NCBI GenBank assembly: GCA_016935235.1 | Contig: JAFGRJ010000172.1 | Span: 1-32,480, forward strand | Direction of reading: 5' to 3' | Source: Candidatus Cloacimonadota bacterium | GTDB lineage: Bacteria > Cloacimonadota > Cloacimonadia > Cloacimonadales > TCS61 | Length of the DNA: 32,480 nucleotides | Shown: positions 31,754 through 32,480 of the stretch, piece after piece | Layout of the letters: each line of letters opens with the position of its first letter | How positions within the stretch are numbered: position 1 is the first letter of the stretch | The notes under the pieces: model-generated | What the model saw: the letters and a program-made list of their open reading frames with translations, nothing else | What the model was told of the DNA's origin: nothing | The model's database searches: none | Program-made: the position numbers and the translations under genes

Positions 31754-31786
31754 AAAAAAGAGCCGGAAAATCCGGCTCTTTTTTTT
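31752..31786. terminator. Bidirectional rho-independent terminator
   Basis: GAGCCGG (31760-31766) pairs with CCGGCTC (31772-31778) around an AAAAT loop, flanked by eight A's on the left and eight T's on the right. It can stop the kinase on the plus strand and the FadL-like gene on the minus strand. Confidence 0.95.
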
Positions 31787-31799
31787 AAGATCGATTTTA

Positions 31800-32480
31800 T
31801 CAGAACTTGTATCCTACCCCCAGACTGTAAGCCAATACATCCATATGATGCAGACCAGGCATATTATGTTCTGATGCCAGAGCACTCCTTTCGATTGCAA
31901 ACAGGTATTCAATACCGAAATCTATATCGATTTTACCCTTGCAATATCCCAGACCTGCTGTGATAACGGAATTGGTCATGGAAGGGAACAGAATATTCAG
32001 AGTCTCATTGGGAGCAGGAGCAGGATCATAATAATAACCACCTCTAACTGCAAAACAGGGAGAAGCCTGGTATTCCCAGCCCAATCGTATTTGAGTAGCA
32101 TCTTCCCAGTCAAGTACGAATTCATCATCACCACTGGCACCAGTGACCAGTGCCCAGGTTGAATCTTTGTATTCGGTCTTAAGAATATCGAGTTCGGACC
32201 AGCGGCTGTATTGAGCATCCAGGGATAATGTGAATTTTTCATGTAGTTTCAGCGCTATACCTCCACCAATCCACAAAGGCCAGGTCACATCACGATCGAA
32301 ATCGCTCTCGGCAGGAGCAGCAAAAGCAGCAGCCATCAAATCGTTGTCAGCGCTGCCTTCCATCGTGACCTCGGTGGGTGTGCGCAGAGTGAAGCCCAAT
32401 TTCACCATTTCGCTTGCCTGGTATAATATTCCGAAAGTTGCACCGTAACCCATACCGGTCGATTCCTCGGAATACTGGAA
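31800..32480 (-). CDS. FadL/OmpP1-family outer membrane protein, C-terminal part (partial)
   Basis: The frame is open from the window end to a stop at 31800, giving the last 226 residues. It shows amphipathic beta strands ending in a terminal Phe (YSLGVGYKF), as expected for BAM-dependent barrels. Segments YGATFGILYQASEMVKLGFTLRTPTEVTMEG, TWPLWIGGGIALKLHEKFTLSLDAQYSRWSELD and QIRLGWEYQ are typical of the FadL hydrophobic-compound porin family. Its N-terminus and plug domain are outside the window. It ends just before the shared terminator. Confidence 0.85.
   Translation of the reverse strand, partial: FQYSEESTGMGYGATFGILYQASEMVKLGFTLRTPTEVTMEGSADNDLMAAAFAAPAESDFDRDVTWPLWIGGGIALKLHEKFTLSLDAQYSRWSELDILKTEYKDSTWALVTGASGDDEFVLDWEDATQIRLGWEYQASPCFAVRGGYYYDPAPAPNETLNILFPSMTNSVITAGLGYCKGKIDIDFGIEYLFAIERSALASEHNMPGLHHMDVLAYSLGVGYKF

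Overview
The window is a gene-dense chromosomal segment from an anaerobic, diderm (Gram-negative) bacterium. Evidence for this is an LPS heptose adenylyltransferase, a FadL-type porin, several lipoproteins, and a ferredoxin-linked 2-oxoacid oxidoreductase. The MoxR-DUF58-Bat cluster, the LolA-like and TolB/barrel proteins and the overall gene style fit the FCB superphylum. Candidatus Cloacimonadota is my best guess, but this is inference: no rRNA or other decisive marker is present. No tRNA, rRNA, CRISPR array, IS element, prophage or integration site was found.

Layout. (1) 1-1393 (+): tail of an alpha subunit, then the beta and gamma subunits of a 2-oxoacid:ferredoxin oxidoreductase. (2) 1583-4636 (+): three envelope lipoproteins (LpoB-like, COG3014-like, LPP20-like), closed by a clear terminator at 4663-4693. 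(3) 4705-5121 (+): a YjbQ/UPF0047 protein, meeting the next block tail to tail. (4) 5126-24369 (-): 23 genes, all on the minus strand, with no gap over about 28 nt and many ATGA-type overlaps. Read in transcription order they are der, plsY, purF, rfaE2, rseC, folB, folK, a GlmU N-domain enzyme, a HIT hydrolase, a LytR_C protein, rsfS, argS, a YfcE-like phosphoesterase, moxR, a DUF58 protein, a BatD-like membrane protein, batA, batB, batC, batD, batE, an M23 endopeptidase and a zinc alcohol dehydrogenase. (5) 24530-27256 (+): a tldD/pmbA protease pair, divergent from der. (6) 27360-28061 (+): an exported LolA-like protein, abutting tail to tail a minus-strand TolB-like/beta-barrel protein (28062-28976), with a YitT-family membrane protein upstream of that. 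(7) 30098-31753 (+): a large uridine-kinase-like nucleoside kinase with a strong promoter and a bidirectional terminator, facing the C-terminal part of a FadL-like porin that runs off the window.

How the genes fit together. Much of the window concerns the cell envelope: LpoB-type activation of peptidoglycan synthesis, UDP-GlcNAc supply (GlmU N-domain), heptose for LPS, phospholipid synthesis (PlsY), and the MoxR/Bat surface complex, which here ends with BatE (SH3b) coupled to an active-looking M23 peptidoglycan hydrolase. This is mixed with ribosome assembly and silencing (Der, RsfS), tRNA charging (ArgS), purine and folate synthesis.

I see no obvious new defence or mobile system. The points most worth following are the Bat-M23-ADH extension, the 19-kb gap-free gene array, the non-canonical HIGH motif in ArgS, the GlmU enzyme without its acetyltransferase half, and the three-lipoprotein LpoB module.
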